Positions 19,689-30,014 of a stretch of DNA of 64,000 nucleotides are shown here, in pieces. The notes beneath the pieces are model-generated. The model did not search any database and was not told where the DNA came from. It was given only the letters and a program-made list of their open reading frames with translations. Numbering within the stretch: position 1 is the stretch's first letter; each line of letters opens with the position of its first letter. This stretch comes from Denitratisoma sp. (lineage in GTDB: Bacteria > Pseudomonadota > Gammaproteobacteria > Burkholderiales > Rhodocyclaceae). The DNA lies in assembly GCA_032027165.1 (NCBI GenBank), contig JAVSMO010000001.1:2777177-2841176 (forward strand), written 5' to 3'. The position numbers were made by a program, and so were the translations under genes.

Positions 19689-20306
19689 ATGACCGACCCT
19701 GCCGCCGCAGATGCGCTCCGCAGCTTCCGCAACGCCCTGCGCAACCGCCTCATCGCAGCGCGCGAGGCGCTGCCTGCCGAACTGCATGCGCAGCTGTCGC
19801 GCCAGATAGAACGCCACCTGGGTGCGCTGGTTGACGCCCTGAATCCCGCCGTGCTCGCCTTCTGCTGGCCGTTCCGCGGCGAATTCGACGCCCGCGCCCT
19901 GGTTGCGGCGCGCCTGCCGCGCGGCCTGCGCGCCTGCCTGCCGGTGGTGGTGGACAACGGATTGCCGCTGGAATTCCGCGAATGGGCGCCGCACAGCGAA
20001 ATGATCGAGGACCGCTACGGCATCCACATCCCGGCGCGGGGCGAAATCTTGCAGCCCGACGCCATCCTCATGCCGCTCAACGCCTTCGACGCAGGCGGCT
20101 ATCGGCTCGGCTACGGCGGCGGCTATTTCGACCGCAGCCTGGCCGCGCGCTCCCCCCGCCCGCGCGCCGTCGGCATCGGCTTCGAACTGGCGCGCATCGA
20201 CAGCATCCGGCCGCAGGCCCATGACCTGCCGATGGACTTCATCGTCACGGAAGCGGGCGTATTTTCAGTCGAAGCCGGGCGGCTTCAGCCCAAAAACATC
20301 TTGTAG
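19689..20306 (+). CDS. 5-formyltetrahydrofolate cyclo-ligase
   Basis: The 205-residue ATP-dependent enzyme converts 5-formyl-THF to 5,10-methenyl-THF in the cytoplasm. The start MTDPAAADALRSF fits the family; a longer frame from 19497 is antisense to slt. Visible family motifs are the N-terminal RNALRNRLIAAREALP, the substrate region CWPFRGEFDAR, and the C-terminal RLGYGGGYFDRSL glycine-rich nucleotide site. It overlaps the convergent ilvA end by 22 bases. In many Proteobacteria the gene follows ssrS (6S RNA); I could not verify a 6S RNA here. Confidence 0.92.
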   Translation: MTDPAAADALRSFRNALRNRLIAAREALPAELHAQLSRQIERHLGALVDALNPAVLAFCWPFRGEFDARALVAARLPRGLRACLPVVVDNGLPLEFREWAPHSEMIEDRYGIHIPARGEILQPDAILMPLNAFDAGGYRLGYGGGYFDRSLAARSPRPRAVGIGFELARIDSIRPQAHDLPMDFIVTEAGVFSVEAGRLQPKNIL

Positions 20307-21793
20307 GCCGGGTTTTTCGTTTCGTCCCAGTTGGCGTAGCCGAGGTCCTTCAGGAAGGCGCGGAAGGTCGCCTTTTCGCGCGGCGGCACCTGCATGCCCA
20401 CCAGCACACGGCCGTAGTCGGCGCCGTGGTTGCGGTAGTGGAACAGCGAGATGTTCCAGCTGGCGCTCATGCTGTTGAGGAACTTCATCAGCGCACCCGG
20501 CCGCTCGGGGAACTCGAAGCGGTAGATCAGCTCGTTCTCCACGGGAGCGTGGCCGCCGACCATGTGGCGCACATGCAGCTTGGCCATCTCGTCCTCGGTC
20601 AGGTCGAGCGTGTCGAGGCCGTGGCGGCGCAGGGCCTCCACCAGCTTGAGCGACTCCGCCCGGCTGCCCACCTGGACGCCGACGAAAACGTGGGCCTCGC
20701 GCGGGTCGGCGAAGCGGTAGTTGAACTCGGTGATGTTGCGCGCGCCGAGCAGGCTGCAGAACTTCCTGAAGCTGCCCGGCGTCTCGGGAATCGTCACCGC
20801 CAGCACCGCCTCGCGGTGCTCGCCGACCTCGGCGCGCTCGGCGACGAAGCGCAGGCGGTCGAAGTTGGTGTTGGCGCCTGAAGCCACCGCCACCAGCGTT
20901 TCATTGCGCAGCCTGTGCCGCGCCGCCCAGGCCTTGGCACCGGCGATGGCCAGCGCGCCGGCCGGCTCGAGGATCGAACGCGTGTCCTCGAAGACGTCCT
21001 TGATGGCGGCGCAGATGGCGTCGGTGTCGACCAGGATCACGTCGTCGACCACTTCCTTGCACAGGCGGAAGGTCTCCTCGCCGACCTGCTTCACCGCCAC
21101 GCCGTCGGCGAACAGGCCGACCTGGGAAAGACGCACGCGGTGGCCGGCGGCAAGCGAGCGCGCCATGGCGTCGGCTTCCACCGGCTCGACGCCGATCACC
21201 TTGATGTCCGGCCGCAGGCGCTTCACATAGGCGCCGATGCCGGAGATCAGCCCGCCGCCGCCGATGGGAACGAAGATGGCGTGGATCGGCTTTGTGTACT
21301 GGCGCAGGATCTCCATGCCGATGGTGCCCTGGCCGGCGATCACCTCGGGATCGTCGTAGGGGTGCACGAGGGTCAGCCGGCGCTTCTTCTCCAGTTCCAG
21401 CGCCGCCCTGTAGGCCTCGTCGTAGGAATCGCCCGCCAGCACCACCTCGGCGCCGCGCGCCGCCACGGCGTCGATCTTGATCTGCGGCGTCGTCACCGGC
21501 ATGACGATCGCCGCCTTGCAGCCCAGCCGCTGCGCCGCCAGCGCCACGCCCTGGGCGTGATTGCCGGCCGAGGCGGTGATGACGCCGCGCTTCAAGGCCG
21601 CCGGCGGCAGGTGCGCCATCTTGTTGTAGGCGCCGCGCAGCTTGAAGGAGAACACTTCCTGCATGTCCTCGCGCTTGAGCAGCAGGGTGTTGTGCAGCCG
21701 CGCGGAGAGGTTCGGCGCCGGTTCGAGCGGCGATTCGATCGCCACGTCGTAGACCCGCGCATTGAGGATCCGGGTGAGATAGTCGATAGCCAT
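20285..21793 (-). CDS. ilvA: Threonine ammonia-lyase, biosynthetic
   Basis: The 502-residue PLP enzyme deaminates threonine to 2-oxobutyrate, the first step of isoleucine synthesis. PLP lysine is in SFKLRGAYNK (~60), the substrate loop is SAGNHAQG (~85), and the phosphate-binding glycine loop is PIGGGGLISG. Two C-terminal ACT-like regulatory domains (from ~325) mark the isoleucine-inhibited biosynthetic form rather than the short catabolic one. The window also encodes CimA-LeuCD, so this organism seems to have two routes to 2-oxobutyrate. Confidence 0.95.
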   Translation of the reverse strand: MAIDYLTRILNARVYDVAIESPLEPAPNLSARLHNTLLLKREDMQEVFSFKLRGAYNKMAHLPPAALKRGVITASAGNHAQGVALAAQRLGCKAAIVMPVTTPQIKIDAVAARGAEVVLAGDSYDEAYRAALELEKKRRLTLVHPYDDPEVIAGQGTIGMEILRQYTKPIHAIFVPIGGGGLISGIGAYVKRLRPDIKVIGVEPVEADAMARSLAAGHRVRLSQVGLFADGVAVKQVGEETFRLCKEVVDDVILVDTDAICAAIKDVFEDTRSILEPAGALAIAGAKAWAARHRLRNETLVAVASGANTNFDRLRFVAERAEVGEHREAVLAVTIPETPGSFRKFCSLLGARNITEFNYRFADPREAHVFVGVQVGSRAESLKLVEALRRHGLDTLDLTEDEMAKLHVRHMVGGHAPVENELIYRFEFPERPGALMKFLNSMSASWNISLFHYRNHGADYGRVLVGMQVPPREKATFRAFLKDLGYANWDETKNPAYKMFLG

Positions 21794-21918
21794 AGGCCGG
21801 CAAGCGTAACAGCGCCGGCGCCGGCTCTCAAGGCCATGCGGGCCACAAGGGTTTGATTCCGCTGCGTGTTGCGTTGCGGTAAGTTAAAATTCGCTTCTTT
21901 GCAGCCGTTCCCGCCCGC

Positions 21919-24900
21919 ATGACCGCCCGCCTGCGCGAAATCCCCTACAACTACACCTCGTTCTCCGACCGCGAGATCGTCATCCGCCTGCTCGGGGCCG
22001 AGGCGTGGCAGGTGCTGGACAAGCTGCGCGCCGAGCGCGTCACCGGCCGCTCGGCGCGCATGCTCTACGAAGTGCTGGGCGACATCTGGGTGGTGCAGCG
22101 CAACCCCTACCTGGAGGACGATTTGCTCGACAACCGCGAGCGGCGGGAGGCGCTGATCGACGCCCTGCGCCACCGCCTCGCCGAGATCGAGAAGCGCCGC
22201 CAGGGCAACGAGAGCGTCGCGCAGCTGCTGGCGGCGGCGCACGTGGCCGTCGAGCGCTTCGCCGCCGCCTTCGCCGCCACCGCCGCCCTGCGCGCGAAAG
22301 TGCTGCGCGCCCTCTCGAAGCACACGCGGCGCGACAACATCTGCTTCGACGGCCTGTCGCGCGTCTCGCACGTCACCGACGCCACCGACTGGCGCGTCGA
22401 ATACCCCTTCGTCGTGCTCTGCCCGGACAGCGAGGACGAGATCCCCGGCCTGGTGAAGGACTGCATCGCGCTCGGCCTGACCATCATCCCGCGCGGCGGC
22501 GGCACCGGCTACACCGGCGGCGCCGTGCCGCTGACGCCCAGCTCGGTCGTCATCAACACCGAGAAGCTCGACCGCCTCGGCGTGGTGGAGGAACTGACTT
22601 TGCCCGGCACGGACCGGCCCTACGCGACCGTCCACTGCGGCGCCGGCGTGGTCACAAGGCGCGTGATGGAGGCCGCCGAGGAAGCCGGCCGCGTCTTCGC
22701 CGTCGACCCGACCTCGGCCGACGCCTCCTGCATCGGCGGCAACATCGCCATGAACGCCGGCGGCAAGAAGGCCGTGCTGTGGGGCACGGCGCTCGACAAC
22801 CTGGCTTCCTGGAAGATGGTCGGCCCGGACGGGAACTGGCTGGAGGTCGAGCGCCTCGAGCACAACCTCGGCAAGATCCACGACCAGGCGCTGGCGAAGT
22901 TCCGCCTGCGCCGCAGCGATTCGGCCACGGGCGCGCTACTCTCGGAAGAAACGCTGGAAGTTCCCGGCAGCCGCTTCCGCAAGACCGGCCTGGGCAAGGA
23001 CGTCACCGACAAGTTCCTGGCGGGACTCCCCGGCGTGCAGAAGGAAGGCTGCGACGGCATCATCACCTCGGCGCGCTTCATCCTGCACCGCCTGCCGCCG
23101 GTGACGCGCACCGTCTGCCTCGAGTTCTACGGCCAGGTGCGCGAGGCGGTGCCCGCCATCGTCGAGGTCAAGGATTTCCTCGAGGCGCGCCCCGGCGGCG
23201 CCACGCTTGCGGGACTGGAGCACCTCGACGAGCGCTACGTCCGGGCCGTCGGCTACGCCTCGAAGGCCAAGCGCCACGGCCGTCCGAAGATGGTGCTGCT
23301 CGGCGACATCGTCGGCGAGGACGAGACGGCGGTCATGCAGGCGGCTTCGCAGGTGGTGAGGATCGCCAACGCCCGCGGCGGCGAGGGCTTCATCGCCACC
23401 ACCGCGGAAGCGCGCAAGACCTTCTGGCTCGACCGCGCCCGCACCGCCGCCATCGCCCGCCACACCAACGCCTTCAAGATCAACGAGGACGTGGTGATTC
23501 CCCTGCCGCGCATGGGCGACTACTGCGACGGCATCGAGCGCATCAACATCGAGCTGTCGATCCGCAACAAATTGCGCCTGTGCGAGGCCCTCGCCGAGTT
23601 CCTGCAGGGCGAGCTGCCGCTGCACGCCGGCGACGCCAACCTCGACGCCGATGAACTCATCGGCGACCGCCGCGAGCAGGCGCTGGAGCTGATCGAAACG
23701 GTGCGGCAACGCTGGCAATGGCTGCTGGACAACCTCGACGCGCCGGCAGCCGACATTTCCCCCTTTGAAAAAGGGGGGTCAGGGGGGATTTCTCGGCCGC
23801 CGCAAATCCCCCCGTCGGCTTCGCCGCCGGCCCCCTTTGCAAAGGGGGCTGCACAAACCGTCTTCCACACCCTGCAGGATTACTCGGTGCGCGTGTCGTG
23901 GAAGCGCGAGCTGAAGCCGCAGCTCGAGGACATCTTCGACGGCACGCTGTTCCGCCCGGTGCTGGAACGCATCGAGGGCATCCACCGCGAGATCCTGCGC
24001 GGCCGCGTCTTCGTCGCGCTGCACATGCATGCCGGCGACGGCAACGTGCACACCAACCTGCCGGTCAACTCCGACCACTACGAGATGCTGCAGGAGGCCA
24101 ACGCCGCCGTCGACCGCATCATGGCGCTGGCGAGAAACCTCGGCGGCGTCATCTCCGGCGAGCACGGCATCGGCATCACCAAGCTCGACTACCTCGCGCC
24201 CGAGGAAATCGCGCCCTTCGTCGACTACAAGCACCGCATCGACCCGGAGGGCCGCTTCAACAGAGGAAAACTGCTGCCCGGCGCCAACCTGGGCAACGCC
24301 TACACGCCCAGCTTCAGCCTGCTCGGCGTCGAGTCGCTGATCCTCGAGCAGTCGGAAATCGGCAACATCGCGGCCAGCGTGAAGGACTGCCTGCGCTGCG
24401 GCAAGTGCAAGCCGGTCTGCTCGACCCACGTGCCACGCGCCAACCTGCTCTACTCGCCGCGCAACAAGATCCTCGGCACCGGACTGCTGGTCGAGGCCTT
24501 CCTCTACGAGGAGCAGACGCGGCGCGGCGTCTCGCTCGCCCATTTCGACGAATTCAACGACATCGCCGACCACTGCACCATCTGCCACCGCTGCGTAAAG
24601 CCCTGCCCGGTGGACATCGACTACGGCGACGTCTCGGTGGCCATGCGCAACTTCCTGCGCGAGCAGGGCCGCAAGAAGTTCGTGCCGGCCAAGGCGGCAG
24701 CGATGGCCTTCCTCACGATCAAGGATCCGGCGACGATCAAGCTGATGCGCAAGGGCATGATCGAGTGGGGCTACAAGGCGCAGCGCCTCGGCTACCGGCT
24801 GGCGAAATGGTCGGGGCTGGCCGGGCGCAGCACGCGGCAGCCGGCCGCCACGCTCGGCGCGCCCAGCGTGCGCACGCAGGTCATCCACTTCATCAACCGG

Positions 24901-25785
24901 CCGATGCCGGGCGGGCTGCCGAAGCGCACCTCGCGCGCGCTGCTCGACATCGAGGACGCCACCATCGTGCCGGTGATCCGCGACCCGCAGAAGGTCACGG
25001 AGGATTCGGATGCCGTGTTCTACTTCCCCGGCTGCGGCTCCGAGCGGCTGTTCTCGCAGGTGGGCCTCGCCACCCAGGCCATGCTCTTCGAGCTGGGCGC
25101 GCAGACCGTGCTGCCGCCCGGCTACCTGTGCTGCGGCTACCCGCAGACGGCGGCGGGCGAGGCCGACCAGGGGCAGAAGATCACCACCGACAACCGCGTG
25201 CTGTTCCACCGCGTCGCCAACACGCTCAACTACCTCGACATCAAGACGGTGATCGTCTCCTGCGGCACCTGCATGGACCAGCTGCAGAAATACGAATTCG
25301 GCAAGATCTTCCCCGGCTGCCGCCTGCTCGACATCCACGAGTACCTGATGGAGAAAGGGGTGAAGATCGAGGGCGTGCAGGGCGTGCGCTATCTCTACCA
25401 CCAGCCCTGCCACGACCCGATGAAGGTGCACAACGGCACCAAGGTGGCGGCGCAGCTGCTCGGCAGCCGCGTGGACCTCAACGACCGCTGCTGCGGCGAA
25501 TCCGGCACCCTGGCGGTGGCGCGGCCCGACGTGTCCACCCAGGTGCGCTTCCGCAAGCAGGAAGAGATCGTGCGCGGCATCGCGCGCTTGCCGGGCGGCG
25601 AGCCGGTGAAGATCCTCACCTCCTGCCCGTCCTGCCTGCAGGGCCTGCACCGCTACGCCGACGACACCGGCACCGACGCCGACTACATCGTCGTCGAGCT
25701 GGCGAAGCACCTGCTCGGGCCGGACTGGCTGGAAAACTACGTCGCCCGCGCCAACGCCGGCGGCATCGAGCGGGTGCTGCTGTGA
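21919..25785 (+). CDS. Giant FAD-linked / Fe-S oxidoreductase (DUF3683 type)
   Basis: The 1288-residue protein joins an N-terminal DUF3683-like region, an FAD-binding type 4 domain ([16 protein letters not shown] ~192), an FAD-linked oxidase C-terminal domain ([21 protein letters not shown]), two ferredoxin-type clusters ([11 protein letters not shown] ~824, [12 protein letters not shown] ~888) and CCG cysteine-rich domains ([22 protein letters not shown]). This is a fused form of a D-lactate/glycolate-dehydrogenase-like complex; the physiological 2-hydroxyacid is unknown. Residues ~613-645 are encoded by an in-frame palindromic repeat inside the oxidase domain. The stop overlaps the GTG of lysE-like gene. 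Confidence 0.9.
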   Translation: MTARLREIPYNYTSFSDREIVIRLLGAEAWQVLDKLRAERVTGRSARMLYEVLGDIWVVQRNPYLEDDLLDNRERREALIDALRHRLAEIEKRRQGNESVAQLLAAAHVAVERFAAAFAATAALRAKVLRALSKHTRRDNICFDGLSRVSHVTDATDWRVEYPFVVLCPDSEDEIPGLVKDCIALGLTIIPRGGGTGYTGGAVPLTPSSVVINTEKLDRLGVVEELTLPGTDRPYATVHCGAGVVTRRVMEAAEEAGRVFAVDPTSADASCIGGNIAMNAGGKKAVLWGTALDNLASWKMVGPDGNWLEVERLEHNLGKIHDQALAKFRLRRSDSATGALLSEETLEVPGSRFRKTGLGKDVTDKFLAGLPGVQKEGCDGIITSARFILHRLPPVTRTVCLEFYGQVREAVPAIVEVKDFLEARPGGATLAGLEHLDERYVRAVGYASKAKRHGRPKMVLLGDIVGEDETAVMQAASQVVRIANARGGEGFIATTAEARKTFWLDRARTAAIARHTNAFKINEDVVIPLPRMGDYCDGIERINIELSIRNKLRLCEALAEFLQGELPLHAGDANLDADELIGDRREQALELIETVRQRWQWLLDNLDAPAADISPFEKGGSGGISRPPQIPPSASPPAPFAKGAAQTVFHTLQDYSVRVSWKRELKPQLEDIFDGTLFRPVLERIEGIHREILRGRVFVALHMHAGDGNVHTNLPVNSDHYEMLQEANAAVDRIMALARNLGGVISGEHGIGITKLDYLAPEEIAPFVDYKHRIDPEGRFNRGKLLPGANLGNAYTPSFSLLGVESLILEQSEIGNIAASVKDCLRCGKCKPVCSTHVPRANLLYSPRNKILGTGLLVEAFLYEEQTRRGVSLAHFDEFNDIADHCTICHRCVKPCPVDIDYGDVSVAMRNFLREQGRKKFVPAKAAAMAFLTIKDPATIKLMRKGMIEWGYKAQRLGYRLAKWSGLAGRSTRQPAATLGAPSVRTQVIHFINRPMPGGLPKRTSRALLDIEDATIVPVIRDPQKVTEDSDAVFYFPGCGSERLFSQVGLATQAMLFELGAQTVLPPGYLCCGYPQTAAGEADQGQKITTDNRVLFHRVANTLNYLDIKTVIVSCGTCMDQLQKYEFGKIFPGCRLLDIHEYLMEKGVKIEGVQGVRYLYHQPCHDPMKVHNGTKVAAQLLGSRVDLNDRCCGESGTLAVARPDVSTQVRFRKQEEIVRGIARLPGGEPVKILTSCPSCLQGLHRYADDTGTDADYIVVELAKHLLGPDWLENYVARANAGGIERVLL
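22578..22601 (-). repeat. 24-bp dispersed motif, copy 4
   Basis: Minus strand: AAAGTCAGTT, spacer, ACGCCG. Antisense to the FAD-oxidoreductase coding strand, which reads E-L-T-L here. Confidence 0.7.
23758..23848. repeat. Palindromic repeat element inserted in frame in a coding gene
   Basis: Three nested inverted repeats are visible: CCCCCTTTGAAAAAGGGGG at the left, CCCCCTTTGCAAAGGGGG at the right, and GGGGGGATTT (23782-23791) against AAATCCCCCC (23804-23813) in the middle. It adds about 30 residues ([11 protein letters not shown] ... APFAKGAA) with no stop or frameshift. It resembles the CCCCTTTG-type dispersed palindromes seen in many bacterial genomes. Confidence 0.8.
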
Positions 25786-26426
25786 TCGATGTTTCGTTCG
25801 CGCAGATCGCGGGTTTCCTCGCCGCCGCCGCGCTGATCACGCTCGCGCCCGGCCCGGACAACCTGTCCGTGCTGAGCCTCGGCCTGTCGCGCGGCCGCCG
25901 CGCCGGCATCGGCTTCGGCCTCGGCTGCGCGCTGGGCTGCTTCACCCACACGCTGTGGGCGACGCTCGGCGTCACGGCGCTGATCGCCGCCTCGGAAACC
26001 GCCTTCACCGCGCTCAAGCTGGCCGGCGCCGCCTACCTCGTCTGGCTCGGCGTGCAGGCGCTGAGGAGCCCCGGCGCCGCGCTCGCCGCGGACGCCGACG
26101 GCCGGCAGGCCGACGATGCGATGCGCCCCTACCTCATGCGCGGCTTCGTCGCCAACGCCATCAACCCCAAGGTGGCGCTGTTCTTCCTCGCCTTCCTGCC
26201 GCAGTTCATCGACCCCGCGCGGGGCCATGCGGCGGCGCAGACGGCGCTGCTCGGCACGCTCTTCGCCGTCCAGACGGTGCTGATCTTCGGCGCCCTCGGC
26301 TGGTATGCCGGCACGCTCGGCGGCTGGCTGCGCGCCCGCCCGGCCGTCGGCCGCTGGCTCGACCGCGCCACCGGCGTGCTGTTCATCGGCCTCGGCATCC
26401 GCCTCGCGCTGTCGGAACGGGGCTGA
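25782..26426 (+). CDS. LysE-family amino-acid exporter
   Basis: The 214-residue start is GTG at 25782, overlapping the upstream stop as GTGA; this places the first hydrophobic segment correctly. The N-terminal signature [21 protein letters not shown] is the LysE/RhtB hallmark, with [15 protein letters not shown] and [18 protein letters not shown]. About six membrane segments are present. The family exports amino acids or related small molecules across the inner membrane; the substrate cannot be read from sequence. It is translationally coupled to the FAD oxidoreductase, so its substrate may relate to that pathway. Confidence 0.88.
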   Translation: MIDVSFAQIAGFLAAAALITLAPGPDNLSVLSLGLSRGRRAGIGFGLGCALGCFTHTLWATLGVTALIAASETAFTALKLAGAAYLVWLGVQALRSPGAALAADADGRQADDAMRPYLMRGFVANAINPKVALFFLAFLPQFIDPARGHAAAQTALLGTLFAVQTVLIFGALGWYAGTLGGWLRARPAVGRWLDRATGVLFIGLGIRLALSERG

Positions 26427-26479
26427 CAACACCGGCGCAATGGTGCATGCTTTTGCCATTGCAACCGACTTGGCCAACG

Positions 26480-26932
26480 ATGCTCGCCCGCCCCCTGCTC
26501 TTGCTCGCCTGCGCCCTCGCCAGCGCTCCCGTCTGCGCGCAACCCTACAAGTGGGTCGACGCCCAGGGGCGCACCCACTATGGCGACCGGCCGCCGGCCG
26601 AAGCGAAGGCCCGGCCGGTCACCACGCCCATCAATACCTACTCCGGCACCCCGGTGCTGACGGGCGGCAGGCAAGCCAGCTTGACCGGCACCCGCGAAAG
26701 CCTGGTGATCTACACCACGCCGACCTGCGGCTACTGCAAGCAGGCGAAGGCGCACATGGGACGGCGCGGCATCCCCTACACCGAGCGCGACATCACGGTC
26801 TCGGAATCCTACGAGCGGGAATTCCGCCAGCAAGGCGGGCGCGGCGTGCCGCTGATCGTCGCAGGCAGCCGCACGCTCAAAGGCTATTCCGAGGCGAGCC
26901 TGGAAGAACTGCTCAAGGTGTCCGGCTACTGA
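26480..26932 (+). CDS. Secreted DUF4124 + glutaredoxin-like protein
   Basis: The 150-residue protein starts with a signal peptide (MLARPLLLLACALASAPVCA). A DUF4124 stretch follows (PYKWVDAQGRTHYGDRPPAEA), then a glutaredoxin fold (about 73-150) with redox motif CGYC, the cis-proline region GVPLIVAG, and LKGYSEASLEELL. It is probably a periplasmic thiol-disulfide protein. It starts 53 bases after the LysE-family gene. The 24-bp motif begins 10 bases after its stop. Confidence 0.85.
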   Translation: MLARPLLLLACALASAPVCAQPYKWVDAQGRTHYGDRPPAEAKARPVTTPINTYSGTPVLTGGRQASLTGTRESLVIYTTPTCGYCKQAKAHMGRRGIPYTERDITVSESYEREFRQQGGRGVPLIVAGSRTLKGYSEASLEELLKVSGY

Positions 26933-26942
26933 GGGCGCCGTC

Positions 26943-26966
26943 CGCCGTCCTGCGGCGACTGACTTT
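26943..26966 (-). repeat. 24-bp dispersed motif, copy 5
   Basis: Minus strand: AAAGTCAGTC, spacer, ACGGCG. Intergenic, between the glutaredoxin-like gene and the convergent binding-protein gene. Confidence 0.8.
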
Positions 26967-27008
26967 CCAAACCCGCGCCGCGCACGGGGTGCGCAATCCG
27001 TCGAGCGC

Positions 27009-27872
27009 CTACTCCGGCAGGCCGTTGAGGAAATACAGCGCCTTCAGCAGCGGTCCGGGCGGGCCGAGCACGCCGAGCCAGCGATCGTAGATGGCGTAGA
27101 TCTCCTCGCTGCGGTAGAGGCGCGCCAGCTCGCGGTTGACCGCAAGGCGGAAGGCCGAGTCGTTCCGCCGCAGCATCAGCGCATACGGCTCGTAGGAGAA
27201 CAGGTCGTGCGACAGGCGCAGGCTTGCCTGGTTGCCGGAGCCGAGCACCAGCCCGACCAGGATGACGCGATCGGAGGCATAGGCGTCGATCTTCCCGGCC
27301 ATCAGCGCCACCAGCCCCTCGGCGTGGTCCTTCAACTTCACCGCCTCCGCCTTCACTTTGTGGCGCGCCAGCGCATCCTGCAGGCTGCCCTCGGTGGTAG
27401 TGCCGGGCACGACGCCGATGCGCTTGCCGCCCAGGTCGGCGATGCCCAGCAGACCCGAGTCGGCCTTCATGAGCAGGCTGCCGCCGTCGGCGAAAGTCAG
27501 CAGGCTGAACGAGACCTGCCCCTGGCGCGACAGGGTGTTGGTCGTCGAGCCGCACTCCAGGTCGATTTCGCCGCTGTTGAGCTTCTCCACCCGATTGCCC
27601 GGCGTCACCAGCACCCACTTGACCTGCAGCGCAGCCAGGCCGAGCTGCCGCCTGACGCTCTCCGCCACGCGCTGGCACAACTCGACCGAATAGCCGGCCG
27701 GCTGCCGGTTGTCGCCGAGGTAGGAGAAGGGGATCGAGGCTTCGCGATGGCCCAGGGAGATGACGCCGGTGCGCTTGATCTTGTCCAGCGTGCCGGCCTG
27801 GGCCCAGGCACCGGCGGCCAGCAGAAGAAAAAGGGCGGCGAGGCAGCGGCGCGCGAAAGCCTGGGGGCGCAT
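27009..27872 (-). CDS. Periplasmic amino-acid-type solute-binding protein (family 3)
   Basis: The 287-residue start MRPQAFARRCLAALF has AAGGAG upstream and gives a signal peptide ending near GAWAQA. The mature protein shows the family 3 pattern: GVISLGHREASIPFSYL, GYSVELCQRVAE, LECGSTTNTLSRQGQVSFSLLTF and the hinge GKRIGVVPGTTTEGSL. It would bind a polar amino acid such as glutamate/aspartate and deliver it to an ABC transporter, but no permease or ATPase gene lies beside it; it may be an orphan receptor or its partners are elsewhere. Confidence 0.87.
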   Translation of the reverse strand: MRPQAFARRCLAALFLLLAAGAWAQAGTLDKIKRTGVISLGHREASIPFSYLGDNRQPAGYSVELCQRVAESVRRQLGLAALQVKWVLVTPGNRVEKLNSGEIDLECGSTTNTLSRQGQVSFSLLTFADGGSLLMKADSGLLGIADLGGKRIGVVPGTTTEGSLQDALARHKVKAEAVKLKDHAEGLVALMAGKIDAYASDRVILVGLVLGSGNQASLRLSHDLFSYEPYALMLRRNDSAFRLAVNRELARLYRSEEIYAIYDRWLGVLGPPGPLLKALYFLNGLPE

Positions 27873-27969
27873 GGGAAACTCCTTGGAAGAGTTGAGGGGA
27901 TGCCATTCGATTGTAGCGGCGGGCGGGGTAGAATGCATCCGTCCTTTTCGCATAGGCAGGGATCGGGCG

Positions 27970-28404
27970 ATGTCGGTGGTGGATGCATGCCAGCTGTGCC
28001 GCGAAGCAGGCGGGGAGATCCTCTGGCAGGATGAGCTTTGCCGGCTGCTGCTCGTGGCGGATGCCGACTACCCCGGCTTCTGCCGGGTCGTCTGGAAACG
28101 CCACGTGGCCGAAATGACCGATCTCGACGCCGTCGAGCGCCGCCACCTGATGTCGGTGGTGTTCGCCGCCGAGTCGGCGCTGCGCACGGCCGCACGGCCG
28201 GACAAGGTCAACCTCGCCAGCCTTGGCAACGTGGTGCCGCACCTGCACTGGCACGTCATCCCGCGCTGGCGCGACGACCGCCACTTCCCCAATCCGGTCT
28301 GGGGCAGGGCGGAGCGCGAAGCAAAACCACGAAGCGCCGTCGACGGCGCCGCCCTGCGGATTGCCTTTATCCGCGCCCTGGCAGAGGAACAAGGAGGAGA
28401 ATGA
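27970..28404 (+). CDS. HIT-family nucleotide-binding protein
   Basis: The 144-residue start MSVVDACQLCREAGG is used because the CxxC and domain follow directly; the longer frame from 27760 is antisense to the binding-protein gene. The histidine triad HLHWHVIPR (~91) is the active site for hydrolysis or transfer at nucleoside-phosphoramidate or dinucleotide substrates. CQLC near the N-terminus could bind zinc. Its stop overlaps the start of the next gene (ATGA), so it is the first of a translationally coupled run with two paralogues of unknown function. Confidence 0.88.
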   Translation: MSVVDACQLCREAGGEILWQDELCRLLLVADADYPGFCRVVWKRHVAEMTDLDAVERRHLMSVVFAAESALRTAARPDKVNLASLGNVVPHLHWHVIPRWRDDRHFPNPVWGRAEREAKPRSAVDGAALRIAFIRALAEEQGGE

Positions 28405-30014
28405 GCGCCATCGGATTCGACCTGCCGGCCCTGGGCCCGGAGCAGCCGCCGGCCTTCGCCAACGCGCGCAGTTGCCGCGACTGGCTTTCCGCGCAGCCGC
28501 TGGCCAATCCGGCCCAGGCCCAGGCCCTGCTGCTGCGCCAGCTCAACCTGCTCAACCGTTACGCCATCGCGCCGGCCGAGCGGCTGAAGATCCTCGAGCT
28601 GCTGCGCGACCCCATCTCCTTTGCCCAGACCGAATCGGCGCGCAAGTTCGCCGGCCGGCCGCTGCCGCTGGCACCGCCCGAACAGGCCGGCATGGACGCC
28701 AACCGCACGCTCTGGCAGGCGGTGCAGACCGGCTACCTGCATTGCCTGGCCGCCTGCCTGGAAGGCCAGGCCGACCTGCGGCCGCATGCCGCGCTGATCG
28801 CCCAGCGCGTCATCGGCGCCCTGCGCGCGGAACTGCTCGACATCTATCGCGCTCCCACCGACCCGCCCGCCTCGCTCTGGCAGGTGCTGCACCGCGTCTT
28901 CTCGGCAGCGGAGGATCTCGGCGCGCTGTCCCACCCGGTGAACGATTCCCTGCAGGCCGAGCACCCGGCCTCCAGCGTCACGGCCGCCTATGCGCAGACC
29001 CTGCTGCTGCATCGGGCCAGCCCCTATGAGCTGTCCGCACGCCAGCTCATGCAGGTCGAGCGCTGGCTGCATCGCTGGGGCGGCAAGGTGGTCGTGCTGA
29101 ACGCCCCGCCCGCCGAGCCGAGGGTGCCGCCGCTCCTCGTCGACCTGTCCTCGGATGTGCCCGAGGCATGGGCTGCCGAAGGCAGCGGCCAGTTGCGCTG
29201 GCTCGACCTGTCCGACCTGTCGCGCAGCATCAAGCGCCGCATCGCCCACCTGCAGAAGGGCGAATCGCCGGCCTCGCTCGGCCTCGGCGAGGACGCCGTG
29301 CAGCCCGCCTGCGAGAACCTGCTGCGCCATCTCTACCAGCAATGGTGCAAGGGCGGTGCCGCCCGTCTGCATCCGCGCCGTCCCGGCAAAGGCATCTGCC
29401 GCATGGTCACCGGCCTCGATGCCATCCATTACTACCTGTCCGGAAAAATCTTCCGCCAGCCCGGCCAGGCCGATGCCATGTCCAAGACCCAGGCCGACGA
29501 AATCGCCACCTTCGGCCGCGTCGCCACCCGGCACGAGGAGGACTACAGCCAGATGCAGGGTTTCATGGTCGAGGAATGGCAGGTGCTCGACGAATCCGCC
29601 ACCGGCTTTCGCCTGATGCGCCCGCTCAGCCAGCCCGGCGGACGCGTCGGCGGCGGCCAGATGGTGGCGATCATGCCGGAGGGCAGCCGCAACTTTCTGC
29701 TCGCCGTGGCACGCTGGTCGCGCCTGACCGGCGGCAGCGAGCTGCAGGCCGGCATCCAGATCATGCCGGGCCACCCGCAGTCCGTTGCCTTGCGCGGCAC
29801 CGGCCTGGCTGCCGTCAACGAAAAGTACCGGCCGGGCTTCAGGCTGCCGGCCGTGCCCGCGCTGAACTACCCCGAGTCCGTCATCGTGCCGGCCGGCTGG
29901 TTCCGCGCCGGCCGGATCATCGAACTCTACGAGCAGTCCTCGCGCCAGATCCGCCTCATCCGGCAGTTTGACCGCGGCAGCGATTTCGAGCGCTGCGCCT
30001 TCGACAATCTATGA
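28401..30014 (+). CDS. Protein of unknown function, first of a tandem paralogue pair
   Basis: The 537-residue protein has no signal peptide or clear membrane span. The N-terminal half is helical and leucine/alanine-rich (LLRQLNLLNRY, RLKILELLRDPISF). The C-terminal part is beta-rich with FRLMRPLSQPGG, QMVAIMPEG, LAVARWSRL and PAGWFRAGRIIELY. Its start overlaps the HIT gene and its stop overlaps the next gene (ATGA both times). The C-terminal layout (a residue run before GFRL, then GQxxxI, then VARW) recalls PilZ-like c-di-GMP-binding barrels, but the RxxxR...DxSxxG signature is not clear, so I leave the function open. Confidence 0.7.
   Translation: MSAIGFDLPALGPEQPPAFANARSCRDWLSAQPLANPAQAQALLLRQLNLLNRYAIAPAERLKILELLRDPISFAQTESARKFAGRPLPLAPPEQAGMDANRTLWQAVQTGYLHCLAACLEGQADLRPHAALIAQRVIGALRAELLDIYRAPTDPPASLWQVLHRVFSAAEDLGALSHPVNDSLQAEHPASSVTAAYAQTLLLHRASPYELSARQLMQVERWLHRWGGKVVVLNAPPAEPRVPPLLVDLSSDVPEAWAAEGSGQLRWLDLSDLSRSIKRRIAHLQKGESPASLGLGEDAVQPACENLLRHLYQQWCKGGAARLHPRRPGKGICRMVTGLDAIHYYLSGKIFRQPGQADAMSKTQADEIATFGRVATRHEEDYSQMQGFMVEEWQVLDESATGFRLMRPLSQPGGRVGGGQMVAIMPEGSRNFLLAVARWSRLTGGSELQAGIQIMPGHPQSVALRGTGLAAVNEKYRPGFRLPAVPALNYPESVIVPAGWFRAGRIIELYEQSSRQIRLIRQFDRGSDFERCAFDNL

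Noticed and set aside
23779..25710. Long minus-strand frame opposite the FAD/Fe-S oxidoreductase
   Set aside because: Antisense shadow in high-GC DNA; no domain recognised, while the plus strand shows complete cofactor motifs.
27489..27512. Possible extra copy of the 24-bp motif (AAAGTCAGCA)
   Set aside because: The second block ACGSCG is missing at the fixed distance; coding context explains it.
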